Source: Bacteroidota bacterium (GTDB lineage Bacteria > Bacteroidota > Bacteroidia > Bacteroidales > Lentimicrobiaceae). Taken from it: DNA of 64,000 nt. Below are positions 44,497 to 53,253 of the stretch, piece by piece. The stretch covers positions 62,001-126,000 of the forward strand of contig WSXX01000006.1 in the NCBI GenBank assembly GCA_009773515.1, written 5' to 3'. Positions within the stretch are counted from its first letter, which is position 1. Every line of letters starts with the position of its first letter. Both the position numbers and the translations under genes were made by a program. Below the pieces are notes generated by a model that was not told the origin of the DNA, made no database searches, and worked only from the letters and a program-made list of their open reading frames with translations.

Positions 44497-46140
44497 TTAT
44501 TCCGTTATTGTTATTTGCTGAAATATTAATTCATGGTGTTTGAGAGATATTGGGAATGCACCGAATACAACAGCATTTCCACGGGTGTTAATACTATATT
44601 TCAAAGATGGTATGGGTAGTTTATCATCTTCTTTTTTCTTTTTGAATATTGAATTTTTCTGAATGCCGTTTTCATCAACCTTTACAATGTAAGAATCGCT
44701 GATTTCCAAATTTTTAAAGAAGGTGTCTTTTTTCTCAAATGTATTGAAAAGAAAATACAGGTTGTTGTTCTTCTCAAAGGATGTGTATGAACTGAACTTA
44801 TCATCAACCAACCAATACTGTCTTTTTGTGATCTTATCTATCCGACTGATTTGATTCTCTTTGTTCAGATTCACAATAAATAAATCGTTGTAAATATGTA
44901 TCGGCAAATAATAAACTGTATTTCCACTTATTTGCTTTTTAATTCCGTATAGATATTGCTCGGCAATAAAATATCTGTCACCATTTTGTTTGGTTTTAAC
45001 ATCACCAATTAAATAGCTGTAAGGATCCCACTCCTGCTTGTTGTTAATACTTCTTCTGTATCTGTTTAACTCTTCCTGGCTTAGATCTTTGGTGAGCATT
45101 TCTTTTGAAAAATCCATTGTACTTAGATTTTCAACTGACTGAAGAGCCATATTCAATTCAAAATAAAAAGAACCAACAACGCTAACCTTTTTTGGGTCAG
45201 AGTAAAAACCTGAACAAATAACATTGCCGCTTTCTGAAGGCTGAATATTAATATTTCGGATAAACTTTTTTGGTAATTCAAAAGTATATTCTTCAACTTT
45301 GTCAGTTTTATTGGTGTAATGATATAATATGTAATTATAATTTGGCATATCAACAAAGTAGGTGTCTTTAGTAAGGAAACCGCGTGAACTGAATTTGGCA
45401 TTTTCCCAGTAATTTTCTTTTGCCTTATAATGCTGACCCAACAAATAAACCTCGCCAGTGTTGCTTACACTGAACTTCGAAAATTCAAAGTAACCTCCGG
45501 AAAACTGCGCTGATACATTATTATTATTCCATAGCAAATTCATTTCATTATCATAAATATTAAATCCTGAACGAATTATTTCGTTACTTTTATTCAATAA
45601 AGAATAAAAAACCAAAATTTTAGAACCATCAGGCGAAACTTCCAAATCAAAAATAGTGTTGTTGAATTTACTAAAACCTGAATAATCCAATTCTGCTGCA
45701 ATTTTGATATTGTTGGTAAGTGACTCATTATTAGTGTTGTAATTCTGTGCAAACAAGTAATGTTTTTTATCCTTTTTGTTCTGAAAAGAAGAAAACACAA
45801 ATATTTTGTTTTGAACCATAATTGCTTTTTCAAAATCAAGTTCCTTTTTATCATGCTCCAGTACAAGTTCTGTAGCCTTAATAATATTTTTATTCAGATC
45901 GCATTTATAAATAAAGTGATTTTGAGTTCCTAACATTATTTCATTCGAATAGGTTTTTTCATAAGGTTTCATCAGGAAATAAGCAAAATTATCAATCATT
46001 CCTAATTCCCGGGATTCTACGACCCAATTGGACATTTTCATTCGAATTCCTTCACTTTGTTTATTTTGAAATCCAATCTCCTGCGAATAAATAGCTGTAA
46101 AAAACAGTGTAAAACAAATAATGAGAATGTGTTTTTTCAT
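44497..46140 (-). CDS. Secreted protein of unknown function
   Basis: A 547-residue exported protein with signal peptide 1-19 (FTAIYSQ). The mature part is rich in Asn, Lys, Tyr and Phe. It shows recurring strand-like blocks (KIFVFSSFQNKKDKKHYLFA, KILVFYSLLNKSNE, GEVYLLGQHYKA), which suggests a beta-propeller or similar all-beta fold; no family is recognised. No sorting tail. The AT-rich codon use and Asn/Lys richness differ from the neighbours, suggesting recent acquisition or fast divergence. It follows the small barrel-like gene at 46188 by 47 bp, probably in one transcript. Confidence 0.7.
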   Translation of the reverse strand: MKKHILIICFTLFFTAIYSQEIGFQNKQSEGIRMKMSNWVVESRELGMIDNFAYFLMKPYEKTYSNEIMLGTQNHFIYKCDLNKNIIKATELVLEHDKKELDFEKAIMVQNKIFVFSSFQNKKDKKHYLFAQNYNTNNESLTNNIKIAAELDYSGFSKFNNTIFDLEVSPDGSKILVFYSLLNKSNEIIRSGFNIYDNEMNLLWNNNNVSAQFSGGYFEFSKFSVSNTGEVYLLGQHYKAKENYWENAKFSSRGFLTKDTYFVDMPNYNYILYHYTNKTDKVEEYTFELPKKFIRNINIQPSESGNVICSGFYSDPKKVSVVGSFYFELNMALQSVENLSTMDFSKEMLTKDLSQEELNRYRRSINNKQEWDPYSYLIGDVKTKQNGDRYFIAEQYLYGIKKQISGNTVYYLPIHIYNDLFIVNLNKENQISRIDKITKRQYWLVDDKFSSYTSFEKNNNLYFLFNTFEKKDTFFKNLEISDSYIVKVDENGIQKNSIFKKKKEDDKLPIPSLKYSINTRGNAVVFGAFPISLKHHELIFQQITITE

Positions 46141-46187
46141 GATGGTAAAGTTAATTTTGATGAATTATTTTTGTTAAATGACTATTA

Positions 46188-46748
46188 TTAGAAAAGGTAA
46201 CCAACATTCACAGTTGCAGGAAAATGCGGGATTATTGTACTTTGCACTTCGCTTGCGTAATTGCTATATCGGGGGTCTTTAAAAAACCTGAAGCCAAATC
46301 CTACATCTCCGCTGATTACTATTTTGCGAAGAATCACTCTCTGGTATCCTATGCTACCAATGACATCAGTAAATATCATTCCATCCATTACATTTATTTG
46401 CGGATAAAAGATAAAATACATCCTCTCAGGAAACTCATTGTAGTAATATTTAGCTCTGATAGAAGCCGAATAACCAATTCCGGCAGGCTTTATAGGTGAA
46501 TCGTCATCAAACCAGCTTTGTTTTTCAATTAAGAGAGCTGATGCTGTAACAACACATGCCAGATTCACTGTTAATTTACGTTCAAACTTAACTGGCAGTT
46601 CACCATTAAACGGATCAAAACCAACACTTAATAGATTTCGGGCTGTACGGTTGCTTCCATCATCTAAGTATTTTGCAATATTCTGGGAATTACCAAAAAT
46701 GCTGAGAAATAAAAGTAATGAGGTAAAAGAGATTTTAAAAAAATTCAT
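46188..46748 (-). CDS. Small exported barrel-like protein
   Basis: A 186-residue protein with a signal peptide (LLLFLSIFGNSQ) and alternating strand pattern in its C-terminal half (IGSIGYQRVILRKIVISGD, VGFGFRFFKD), ending in a hydrophobic strand with terminal Phe (TVNVGYLF). A terminal Phe on a strand is typical of outer-membrane barrel proteins. No family is recognised. It is upstream of the 547-aa secreted protein in the same direction. Confidence 0.65.
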   Translation of the reverse strand: MNFFKISFTSLLLFLSIFGNSQNIAKYLDDGSNRTARNLLSVGFDPFNGELPVKFERKLTVNLACVVTASALLIEKQSWFDDDSPIKPAGIGYSASIRAKYYYNEFPERMYFIFYPQINVMDGMIFTDVIGSIGYQRVILRKIVISGDVGFGFRFFKDPRYSNYASEVQSTIIPHFPATVNVGYLF

Positions 46749-46831
46749 TTAAAAGAATAATTTAGGCTGAAAATGCTACTAAAATTTTAACCAAAAATAT
46801 AAAAAAATCATTGTTGTCAGGGTAAAACCAT

Positions 46832-46995
46832 GAAAAGATCTGAGAGAATCTTCACTTCACTACGTTTCTTTCAGAATAACAATGCTTTAGGAATAACAGT
46901 GAGGGATCTTAGTAGCAGCATCATAGCCACCAATCCTTTCTCTGAACAAACTTGAGTATGTTAATATCATTTCTGAACGTAAGAAAGGAAGACTT
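46832..46995. repeat. Degenerate interspersed repeat, possibly inverted copies
   Basis: The minus strand of 46838-46880 begins GTTATTCTGAAAGAAACGTA and the plus strand near 46967 reads TCATTTCTGAACGTAAGAAA; both resemble the common GTCATTCTGAACGAAG-type repeat. The pair in opposite orientation suggests a folded or mobile-derived element. Boundaries are approximate. Confidence 0.35.
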
Positions 46996-47062
46996 TGACC
47001 GGACAACAATATTTAAAATTCATTAGGAAGAGAAAAAAAATTATCAAACTATTGTTTTTTTT

Positions 47063-47070
47063 TACTTTTG
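47063..47070 (+). promoter_or_regulatory. -7 promoter box (TACTTTTG) before the FMN riboswitch
   Basis: TACTTTTG (TANNTTTG) ends 16 bp before the riboswitch P1 stem, so the aptamer would be near the transcript's 5' end. Confidence 0.55.
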
Positions 47071-47086
47071 CATCAGATTTTAAGCA

Positions 47087-47213
47087 AATTCTTCAGGGCA
47101 GGGTGAAATTCCCGATCGGCGGTATAGTCCGCGACTTGAAAAGCTGAAAAGCATTTTCAACTGAACCGGTGAAACTCCGGTACCGACTGTAAAGTCAGGA
47201 TGGAAGAAGAATT
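47087..47213 (+). promoter_or_regulatory. FMN riboswitch (RFN element)
   Basis: A complete flavin mononucleotide aptamer. P1 is AATTCTTC paired with GAAGAATT. The conserved core is all present: AGGGCAGGGTGAAATTCCCG, then GATCGGCGGTATAGTCCGCG, GAACCGGTGAAACTCCGG and the CCGACTGTAAAGTCAGGATG end. It lies directly upstream of a TonB-dependent receptor rather than a riboflavin biosynthesis gene. GGGCAG at 47096-47101 can pair with CTGCCC at 47261-47266 downstream of the aptamer, a candidate alternative fold; no poly-T follows, so control may be at translation. FMN binding should turn the receptor genes down. Confidence 0.96.
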
Positions 47214-47329
47214 ACCGTTTTGTTGCATCCATATTTCATGGATAGCCACCATTGGGTATTCTGCCCGGGAGTCTTTACTTCCTATCAATAGATTTTAATA
47301 AATTTCTCATTGATTTAATTCAGAATACC

Positions 47330-49903
47330 ATGAAACTCACACATTTCTCCGGTTTACTCGTTTTTTTATTTTTAATGGCAGCCATTAAACTACAGGCTCA
47401 GCAAATTATCAGCGGAAAACTAACCGACCAGCAGACTGGCTTTGCCATTTCAGGTGCTTCAGTGCACTGGGAAAATAATCAACGTGGCACTTCATCTGAT
47501 CTTCAGGGAAATTTCAAATTGAGTAAAACTTATGAAGATTCTATTCTTGTAATCAGTCATATTTCGTATCAAACAAAAACGGTAAAAATTAAGTCCACAA
47601 ACAAACCTGATTTATACGATCTGCAACTCCTGTCGAGACATGTCGGGCTTGATGAGGTCAACATAATATCATCATTTGTAAGAGAAAGAGAGACTCCCAT
47701 CGCGATAAGCAACATAACTCAGGCAACCATCGAAAGGGAAATGGGTAGTCAGGAATATCCTGAAATTATGAAAATGGTTGCGGGAGTTTATGCAACCAAG
47801 CTGGGCGGTGGCACCGGAGACGCCAGAATCAGCATCCGCGGTTTTCAGCAGGAAAATCTCGGACTTTTGCTGAACGGGGTTCCGGTAAGCAGCGTTGAGA
47901 ACGGACTTGTTTACTGGTCGAACTGGGCAGGACTTGGCGATGCAACCCAAACCATTCAGGTTCAGAAAGGGTTGGGAGCTTCAAGAGTAGCCCTGAACTC
48001 TGTGGGGGGAACCATAAACATTATCACCAAAACCACTGAAGCCAGTAAAGGCGGAATTCTCCGTCATTCATTCACCAGCTACGGCAATAGAAAAACCTCG
48101 CTCAGTCTGTCCACGGGATTAACCGAAAAGGGCTTTGCAGTTACCTTTCTGGGATCAAGAACTTCAGGCCCTGGTTACATTGATGCAACTTACGTTGATG
48201 CATGGGCATGGTTTATATCAGCCAGCAAGCAAATCAACAAAAATCATCTGCTGGTTTTTACCGGCCTGGGATCTCCTGAAAAACACGGTCAAAGAACCTT
48301 TGGGCTCACTGTGCAACAATATGAAAAATACGGAAATAAATACAACCCTAACTGGGGAGAATTTAACGGTGAAATCAACAGCCTGTCCGAAAACTTTTAT
48401 CACAAACCACAACTTTCGCTTAACCATTACTGGAATATAAATGAGCGACTTTTTCTGGCAAGCAGCGCCTACCTCTCATTTGGAAACGGAGGAGGAAAAT
48501 TTTCAGAAGCAATGATGAGCCAACCGGCAAATTCGTTCCGAAAAAACAACCAGATTGACTGGGATGCCATTTATCTTCAGAATGCTGAAAACAAAGACTC
48601 AATTCAGCTGAGTTCAGGAGAATACGTAAAAGGATTCTCAAAGATAATTCAAACCAATTATCTAGCCAGTCATGTCTGGTATGGTGGTTTATCAACACTG
48701 AACTATAAATTAAATGAGCGGATTAACCTGATTACAGGAATGCACATGCGGTATTTCAAATCCAATTTAAAAGAAGAAATTACCGATCTTTTGGGCGGAA
48801 ATTTCTGGGTTGATCAATATGCATGGTCTTTGGCAGGAATAGCCGGAAGGCCGCAACTGAAAGAAGTCGGGGATATAATAAATGTTGACAATAACTCGCG
48901 GGTTGACAATGTGAGTTACTTCGCACAGGCAGACTACAACTCAGAAAAAATAAATGCATTCATTACGGGAACCATTTCAGATACCTGGTATCGCCGGATT
49001 GACAGAATAAATTATGTGGATGATACTGAAAGTGAACTTGTAAGTAAGATGGGATTTGATGTGAAATCAGGGATTAACTATCTGATCAACAACCAGAACA
49101 ACATTTATTTTAATGCCGGATATTATTCCAAAGCGCCTTATTTTAAATTTGTTTTTGCCAATTTCAGCAACGCTGTGGTTCAGGATCTGAAAAATGAAAA
49201 AATCAAATCGATGGAAATCGGTTATAGTTTTAAGCACCAGAATATCAACCTTAATTTTAATGCATATTATACACTTTGGGAGGATAAATCTATTCTAAGC
49301 CGCGAAAACATTCAGCTTGAGGACAATTCACAGACCAGGGCTCTGATCAGAGGACTTGATGCCTTGCATAAAGGCATTGAACTTGAAGCTTCGGTCAAGG
49401 TTTCTGATGAAATCGTGTTTGGTGGAATCGCATCAATCGGCGACTGGAGATGGAACAACGATGTTCAGGCTGAATTATATGACGACAATCAGGTGTTGAT
49501 TGATTATACCGAAGTTTATGCCAAAGACCTCAAAGTTGGTGACGCTCCTCAGGTGCAAGCCGGATTATTTGCTGATGCTGCATTTTTAACCGATTGGAAA
49601 CTGAAAATCAACTGGTTGTATTATGGTCAATTGTACGCCAACTTTGATCCTGCAAGGCGAAACAATCCCAACGACAGAAGTCAGCCATACCGGATTCCCG
49701 ATTACTCCATCACAGATATTCATTTACAATATCAATTCCCGGTGGCAGGACTTAAAACCATAGCTTCATTAAGTTGTTATAACCTCTTCAACAAAGAGAC
49801 AATCACAAGAGGAGAAGATGGAATGTCACATAATCTTGAAACATTCAGAGGATTCTGGACAAATGGTCGTACATTTAACTTCTCTCTCAGTCTGGTATTT
49901 TAA
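47330..49903 (+). CDS. FMN-riboswitch-controlled TonB-dependent receptor
   Basis: An 857-residue outer-membrane receptor. Signal peptide 1-23; a carboxypeptidase-like regulatory beta-sandwich (ISGKLTDQQTGFAISGASV) to about 110; plug domain to about 230 (SIRGFQQENLGLLLNGVPV, QVQKGLGASRVALNSVGG); then a 22-strand barrel ending in Phe. It imports a ligand using TonB energy. The FMN riboswitch upstream points to a flavin or riboflavin precursor as the ligand; no SusD partner is present. The frame opens at 47252, but the ATG at 47330 begins the signal peptide, while the upstream part overlaps the riboswitch's expression region. Confidence 0.93.
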   Translation: MKLTHFSGLLVFLFLMAAIKLQAQQIISGKLTDQQTGFAISGASVHWENNQRGTSSDLQGNFKLSKTYEDSILVISHISYQTKTVKIKSTNKPDLYDLQLLSRHVGLDEVNIISSFVRERETPIAISNITQATIEREMGSQEYPEIMKMVAGVYATKLGGGTGDARISIRGFQQENLGLLLNGVPVSSVENGLVYWSNWAGLGDATQTIQVQKGLGASRVALNSVGGTINIITKTTEASKGGILRHSFTSYGNRKTSLSLSTGLTEKGFAVTFLGSRTSGPGYIDATYVDAWAWFISASKQINKNHLLVFTGLGSPEKHGQRTFGLTVQQYEKYGNKYNPNWGEFNGEINSLSENFYHKPQLSLNHYWNINERLFLASSAYLSFGNGGGKFSEAMMSQPANSFRKNNQIDWDAIYLQNAENKDSIQLSSGEYVKGFSKIIQTNYLASHVWYGGLSTLNYKLNERINLITGMHMRYFKSNLKEEITDLLGGNFWVDQYAWSLAGIAGRPQLKEVGDIINVDNNSRVDNVSYFAQADYNSEKINAFITGTISDTWYRRIDRINYVDDTESELVSKMGFDVKSGINYLINNQNNIYFNAGYYSKAPYFKFVFANFSNAVVQDLKNEKIKSMEIGYSFKHQNINLNFNAYYTLWEDKSILSRENIQLEDNSQTRALIRGLDALHKGIELEASVKVSDEIVFGGIASIGDWRWNNDVQAELYDDNQVLIDYTEVYAKDLKVGDAPQVQAGLFADAAFLTDWKLKINWLYYGQLYANFDPARRNNPNDRSQPYRIPDYSITDIHLQYQFPVAGLKTIASLSCYNLFNKETITRGEDGMSHNLETFRGFWTNGRTFNFSLSLVF

Positions 49904-49925
49904 TAAGAACTTTTAATTAAATCGA

Positions 49926-51341
49926 ATGGAAGGTCAAAATTTGTCAACCAGCCTTAAAGCCCTCACAATCAACCTCGATCAATCCACATACGGGGTTTTT
50001 GCAGAAATTGGCGGAGGTCAGGAAGTTTCACGAAACTTTTTTCAGGCTGGCGGAGCTTCAGGAACCATAGCCAAAACCATTTCGGCCTACGACAAACAAT
50101 ACAGCGATATTCTTTACAGCCAAAATCAGGCAAGCAAGCGCTATGTTTCATGCCAGCGCCTGGAAGAAATGCTGGATTGTGAATATGACCAACTGGTAAA
50201 CATGCTGGGTAGTAAGCGTGAAACCCCTACCCGATTCTTTGTTTATGCCAACACCGTTTCTACCATAAATTATCGCAAAGATAACATCAGCCACGGCTGG
50301 ATTGGATGCAGGTTTCAATTGCATCCTGATGCTGAACCAAATGAAGTTGTAATTCACGTGGGCTTGCATGAGAATGACAACCTGCTTCAGCAAAATACGC
50401 TGGGAATTGCTGGAGTAAACCTGATTTATGCATGTTTTTATCATCACGACAGACCAAACATTTTTATACAATCGCTGCTTGACAACTTGTCGATTGACCG
50501 GATGGAAATCACAATGATCCGTATGAAAGGTCCGGAACTATCCTATGTTGATAATCGCCTGCTCGCTGTGCAGCTTGTAAAAAATCGTATGGCCAAAGCA
50601 ATAATGTTCGACAAACTGGGCAATGTTCAGGAACCAGCTGATATGTTGTATAAAATGAATGTGCTGGCTTTTCGCGGAAGCTTCAGACCGATAACTTATG
50701 CAGGATTTGATATACTGAAATCAAGTTATGCCCTTTTTAAACGTGACGAAGACTATGACAAATCAAACACTTTGTCATTTTGCGAAATAACAATAGATAA
50801 TCTCATGGCACCTGATGAGTCAGATATTGACGACCGCGATTTTCTAGATCGCGTTGACCTGCTTAATGGAATGGGGCAAAATGTGATGGTATCAGGATTC
50901 AGGGAGTTTTATAAACTGGTTCATTACTTTTCAGGATTCAGAATCAACAAGTTACGAATAGTAGTTGGAGCTGAAACTTTTGAAAAAATATTCGACCCAG
51001 GCTACTATACCGAACTCAAAGGCGGAATACTTGAAGCGTTTGGAAAACTTTTCCCCACCAACATGAAAATGTATGTTTATCCTGGTCTTAATCCGGAAAC
51101 ATCAGAACTTATTAGATCACAGGACATTAAATTTACAGGAGAAACACGTTATTTATATGACTACCTTATTTCTTCGCGGCTGATACTTGAAATCACTGAG
51201 ATAAACCGGAAATATATTAATATTTTCTCACCCCAGGTTTTGGAAAGAATCAAGGCATCAGATCCTGATTGGGAAAAGCTTGTTCCTGTTTATGTAGCTG
51301 AATCTATCAAATCGAGGAAACTATTTGGCTATAAAGGCTGA
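49926..51341 (+). CDS. Conserved protein of unknown function linked to a flavin-controlled receptor
   Basis: A 471-residue soluble protein, no signal peptide or membrane helix. It resembles a conserved family whose members are labelled in databases, without good reason that I can see, as TonB-dependent receptor or nicotinate-nucleotide adenylyltransferase. The best-conserved-looking blocks are YGVFAEIGGGQEVSRNFFQAG (15-36), TIAKTISAYDKQ, TRFFVYANTV and SHGWIGCRFQLHP (about 105-135). No HxGH adenylyltransferase motif or barrel pattern is visible, so neither label fits. It lies 22 bp after the receptor in the same riboswitch-controlled transcript, suggesting a cytosolic role in handling the imported flavin or related compound, which is inference. 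Confidence 0.75.
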   Translation: MEGQNLSTSLKALTINLDQSTYGVFAEIGGGQEVSRNFFQAGGASGTIAKTISAYDKQYSDILYSQNQASKRYVSCQRLEEMLDCEYDQLVNMLGSKRETPTRFFVYANTVSTINYRKDNISHGWIGCRFQLHPDAEPNEVVIHVGLHENDNLLQQNTLGIAGVNLIYACFYHHDRPNIFIQSLLDNLSIDRMEITMIRMKGPELSYVDNRLLAVQLVKNRMAKAIMFDKLGNVQEPADMLYKMNVLAFRGSFRPITYAGFDILKSSYALFKRDEDYDKSNTLSFCEITIDNLMAPDESDIDDRDFLDRVDLLNGMGQNVMVSGFREFYKLVHYFSGFRINKLRIVVGAETFEKIFDPGYYTELKGGILEAFGKLFPTNMKMYVYPGLNPETSELIRSQDIKFTGETRYLYDYLISSRLILEITEINRKYINIFSPQVLERIKASDPDWEKLVPVYVAESIKSRKLFGYKG

Positions 51342-51343
51342 TC

Positions 51344-51730
51344 TCAGATTTTTTGGATCACCTTTTCAAGAATTTCAGTAACCTTGCAAGCAATATCTGA
51401 AACAGACTCACTTTTTGCAATTTCCATATTTACTTTTGGATTAATTGCAGATACTTCAGTTGAGCCATCCTCCAATTGCTGAACCACTACATTGCAAGGC
51501 AACAACAACCCAATCATAGGCTCCTTTGAAAGAACTTCATGTGCAAAAGCCGGATTACAAGCGCCCAGAATCCGGTATTTGCGGAAATCAGCGTTTAATT
51601 TATTCTTAAATGTGGCGGTCACATCAATTTCAGTAATAATTCCAAACCCATGTTCTTTAAGGAGTTCTGTTGTTTTTTCAATAGCTTCTTCGAAAGAAAG
51701 CGCAGTGTTCTTTGTAAAGTAATATTTCAT
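51344..51730 (-). CDS. DUF302 protein
   Basis: A 128-residue protein of the DUF302 family: HGFGIITEIDVTATFKNKLN in the N-terminal half, ILGACNPAFAHEVLSKEP in the middle and LLLPCNVVV after it, all family blocks. The fold is a small alpha/beta sandwich; the conserved Cys residues at about 58 and 81 suggest heme or metal binding in some members. No signal peptide. Its stop is 2 bp from the stop of the previous gene, which is convergent. Confidence 0.9.
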   Translation of the reverse strand: MKYYFTKNTALSFEEAIEKTTELLKEHGFGIITEIDVTATFKNKLNADFRKYRILGACNPAFAHEVLSKEPMIGLLLPCNVVVQQLEDGSTEVSAINPKVNMEIAKSESVSDIACKVTEILEKVIQKI

Positions 51731-51865
51731 TTTGTAAACTTATTTTTGGTTTAACAATCCATTTGGAGCGATAGCTGTTCTTATCGGGATATAAAGTTAA
51801 CAAACTTCGGGTTAAATCGGATGCATTCAAGACTGATTTTCCAATACATTTGCAAAAAATGCCGC

Positions 51866-53230
51866 ATGCGGAGCAAAACAGCAATATTATTTGTAACCAC
51901 TTTAAGTTCGTTTCTCACTCCATTTATGGGATCGGCAATAAATATTGCATTGCCTGCAATTGGTATTGAACTGGGAATGAATGCAATCGGACTTGGATGG
52001 GTTTCTAACTCATACCTGCTTGCTGCAGCTGTTTTTCTTCTTCCCTTCGGTCGGATTTCTGACATTTACGGACGCAAATTCTTTTTTATTGCAGGAATTA
52101 TTGTTTTCGCAATAGCTTCAGTTTTATCGGCAATAGCTTTTACTCCTGCGCTTTTATTGATTTCAAGGGTACTTAATGGTGCAGGAGGTGCATTGATTTA
52201 CGCTACTGCCATAGCCATACTTACATCATCGTATCCAAAACATGAACGCGGAAAAGTACTTGGAATCAATGTTGCTGCTGTTTACCTCGGCTTAAGTCTT
52301 GGACCTACAATCGGAGGATTTCTGATTATGTTTTTCGGATGGAGAAGTATTTTTGTTTTAACAGCTCTCCTCAGTCTGATTATTATTCCTATTGCAATAA
52401 GAAATCTTACAGCCGACATTAAAGCGGTGATTCCGGAAAAATTCGACCTGACAGGAAGTTTTATCTATGGAATTAGTCTGGCATTGATCGTTTACAGTTT
52501 CCCTTCACTTCCTTCCTTTCATGGAATCATACTTTTGGTAATCGGACTCTCGGGTTTTGTTGCTTTTATTATTTATGAGGGAAAAATAAAAAATCCACTG
52601 ATTGCAATTGCTCAGTTTAAGAAAAATCATATTTTTATTTTTTCAAACATAGCTGCATTCATCAACTATGCATCTACTTTTGCACTTGTTTTTCTGCTGA
52701 GTCTCTATTTACAACAGGTACTTAAACTGGCTCCGCATCAGGCAGGATTGATTCTTATGGCGCAACCAATCACCATGACTATATTTTCGCCGCTTGCAGG
52801 CAAACTGAGCGATCGCATAGAACCTTCAATCGTTGCATCAGCAGGGATGGTCATAACAGTCGTCGGATTATTTGCTTTTTCAACGCTAGACGAAAGTGAC
52901 GGAATCTGGTTCATAGTTTCCATGCTTGTAGTTCTGGGCCTGGGATTTGCTCTGTTTTCGTCACCAAATACGAATGCAGTCATGAGTTCAGTTAAGCAGC
53001 ATGAATATGGAGTAGCATCATCATTACTCGGAACCATGCGTTTGACAGGCCAAACCATCAGTATGGGAATAAGTATGATGATTTTTGCATTAATGATGGG
53101 AGAAACTGAAAAGAGCATCAGTAATACCGATGGACTTTTGTCAGGAATCAAAATATCATTTCTTGTTTTTGCCCTGCTTTGTATAGCAGGCGTTTTCTTT
53201 TCGATGAAAAGAGGTAAAATGAGATCATAA
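51866..53230 (+). CDS. MFS drug/solute exporter, DHA2-like (14 helices)
   Basis: A 454-residue inner-membrane transporter with about 14 helices. LGWVSNSYLLAAAVFLLPFGRISDIYGRK near 30-60 includes the family motif A (GRxSDxxGRK), and the motif-C-like VYLGLSLGPTIGGFL lies near 135. This places it in the EmrB/QacA-type drug:H+ antiporters; substrate unknown. The frame opens at 51821, but the ATG at 51866 (MRSKTAILFVTT) leads into the first helix. It heads a run with an NAD-binding protein, a rhodanese and a DUF2062 protein. Confidence 0.87.
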   Translation: MRSKTAILFVTTLSSFLTPFMGSAINIALPAIGIELGMNAIGLGWVSNSYLLAAAVFLLPFGRISDIYGRKFFFIAGIIVFAIASVLSAIAFTPALLLISRVLNGAGGALIYATAIAILTSSYPKHERGKVLGINVAAVYLGLSLGPTIGGFLIMFFGWRSIFVLTALLSLIIIPIAIRNLTADIKAVIPEKFDLTGSFIYGISLALIVYSFPSLPSFHGIILLVIGLSGFVAFIIYEGKIKNPLIAIAQFKKNHIFIFSNIAAFINYASTFALVFLLSLYLQQVLKLAPHQAGLILMAQPITMTIFSPLAGKLSDRIEPSIVASAGMVITVVGLFAFSTLDESDGIWFIVSMLVVLGLGFALFSSPNTNAVMSSVKQHEYGVASSLLGTMRLTGQTISMGISMMIFALMMGETEKSISNTDGLLSGIKISFLVFALLCIAGVFFSMKRGKMRS

Positions 53231-53253
53231 ACGAACAAAATATTTTAATCAAA

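Larger units (their letters stand above)
46749..47086. other. Intergenic region with degenerate interspersed-repeat remnants
   Basis: 338 bp between the divergent units. A block from about 46832 to 46925 and another near 46965-46995 have the look of the GTCATTCTGAACGAAGTGAAGA type interspersed repeats of Bacteroidota, here in opposite orientations and worn. The FMN riboswitch promoter is at its right end. Confidence 0.45.

Noticed and set aside
47252-47329. Upstream extension of the TonB receptor to 47252
   Set aside because: It overlaps the riboswitch's expression region and precedes a clean signal peptide starting at 47330.
49926-51341. Nicotinate-nucleotide adenylyltransferase or TonB receptor as the function of the 471-aa protein
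   Set aside because: No HxGH or ISSTxxR motif, no signal peptide and no barrel strands; both labels look transferred from elsewhere.
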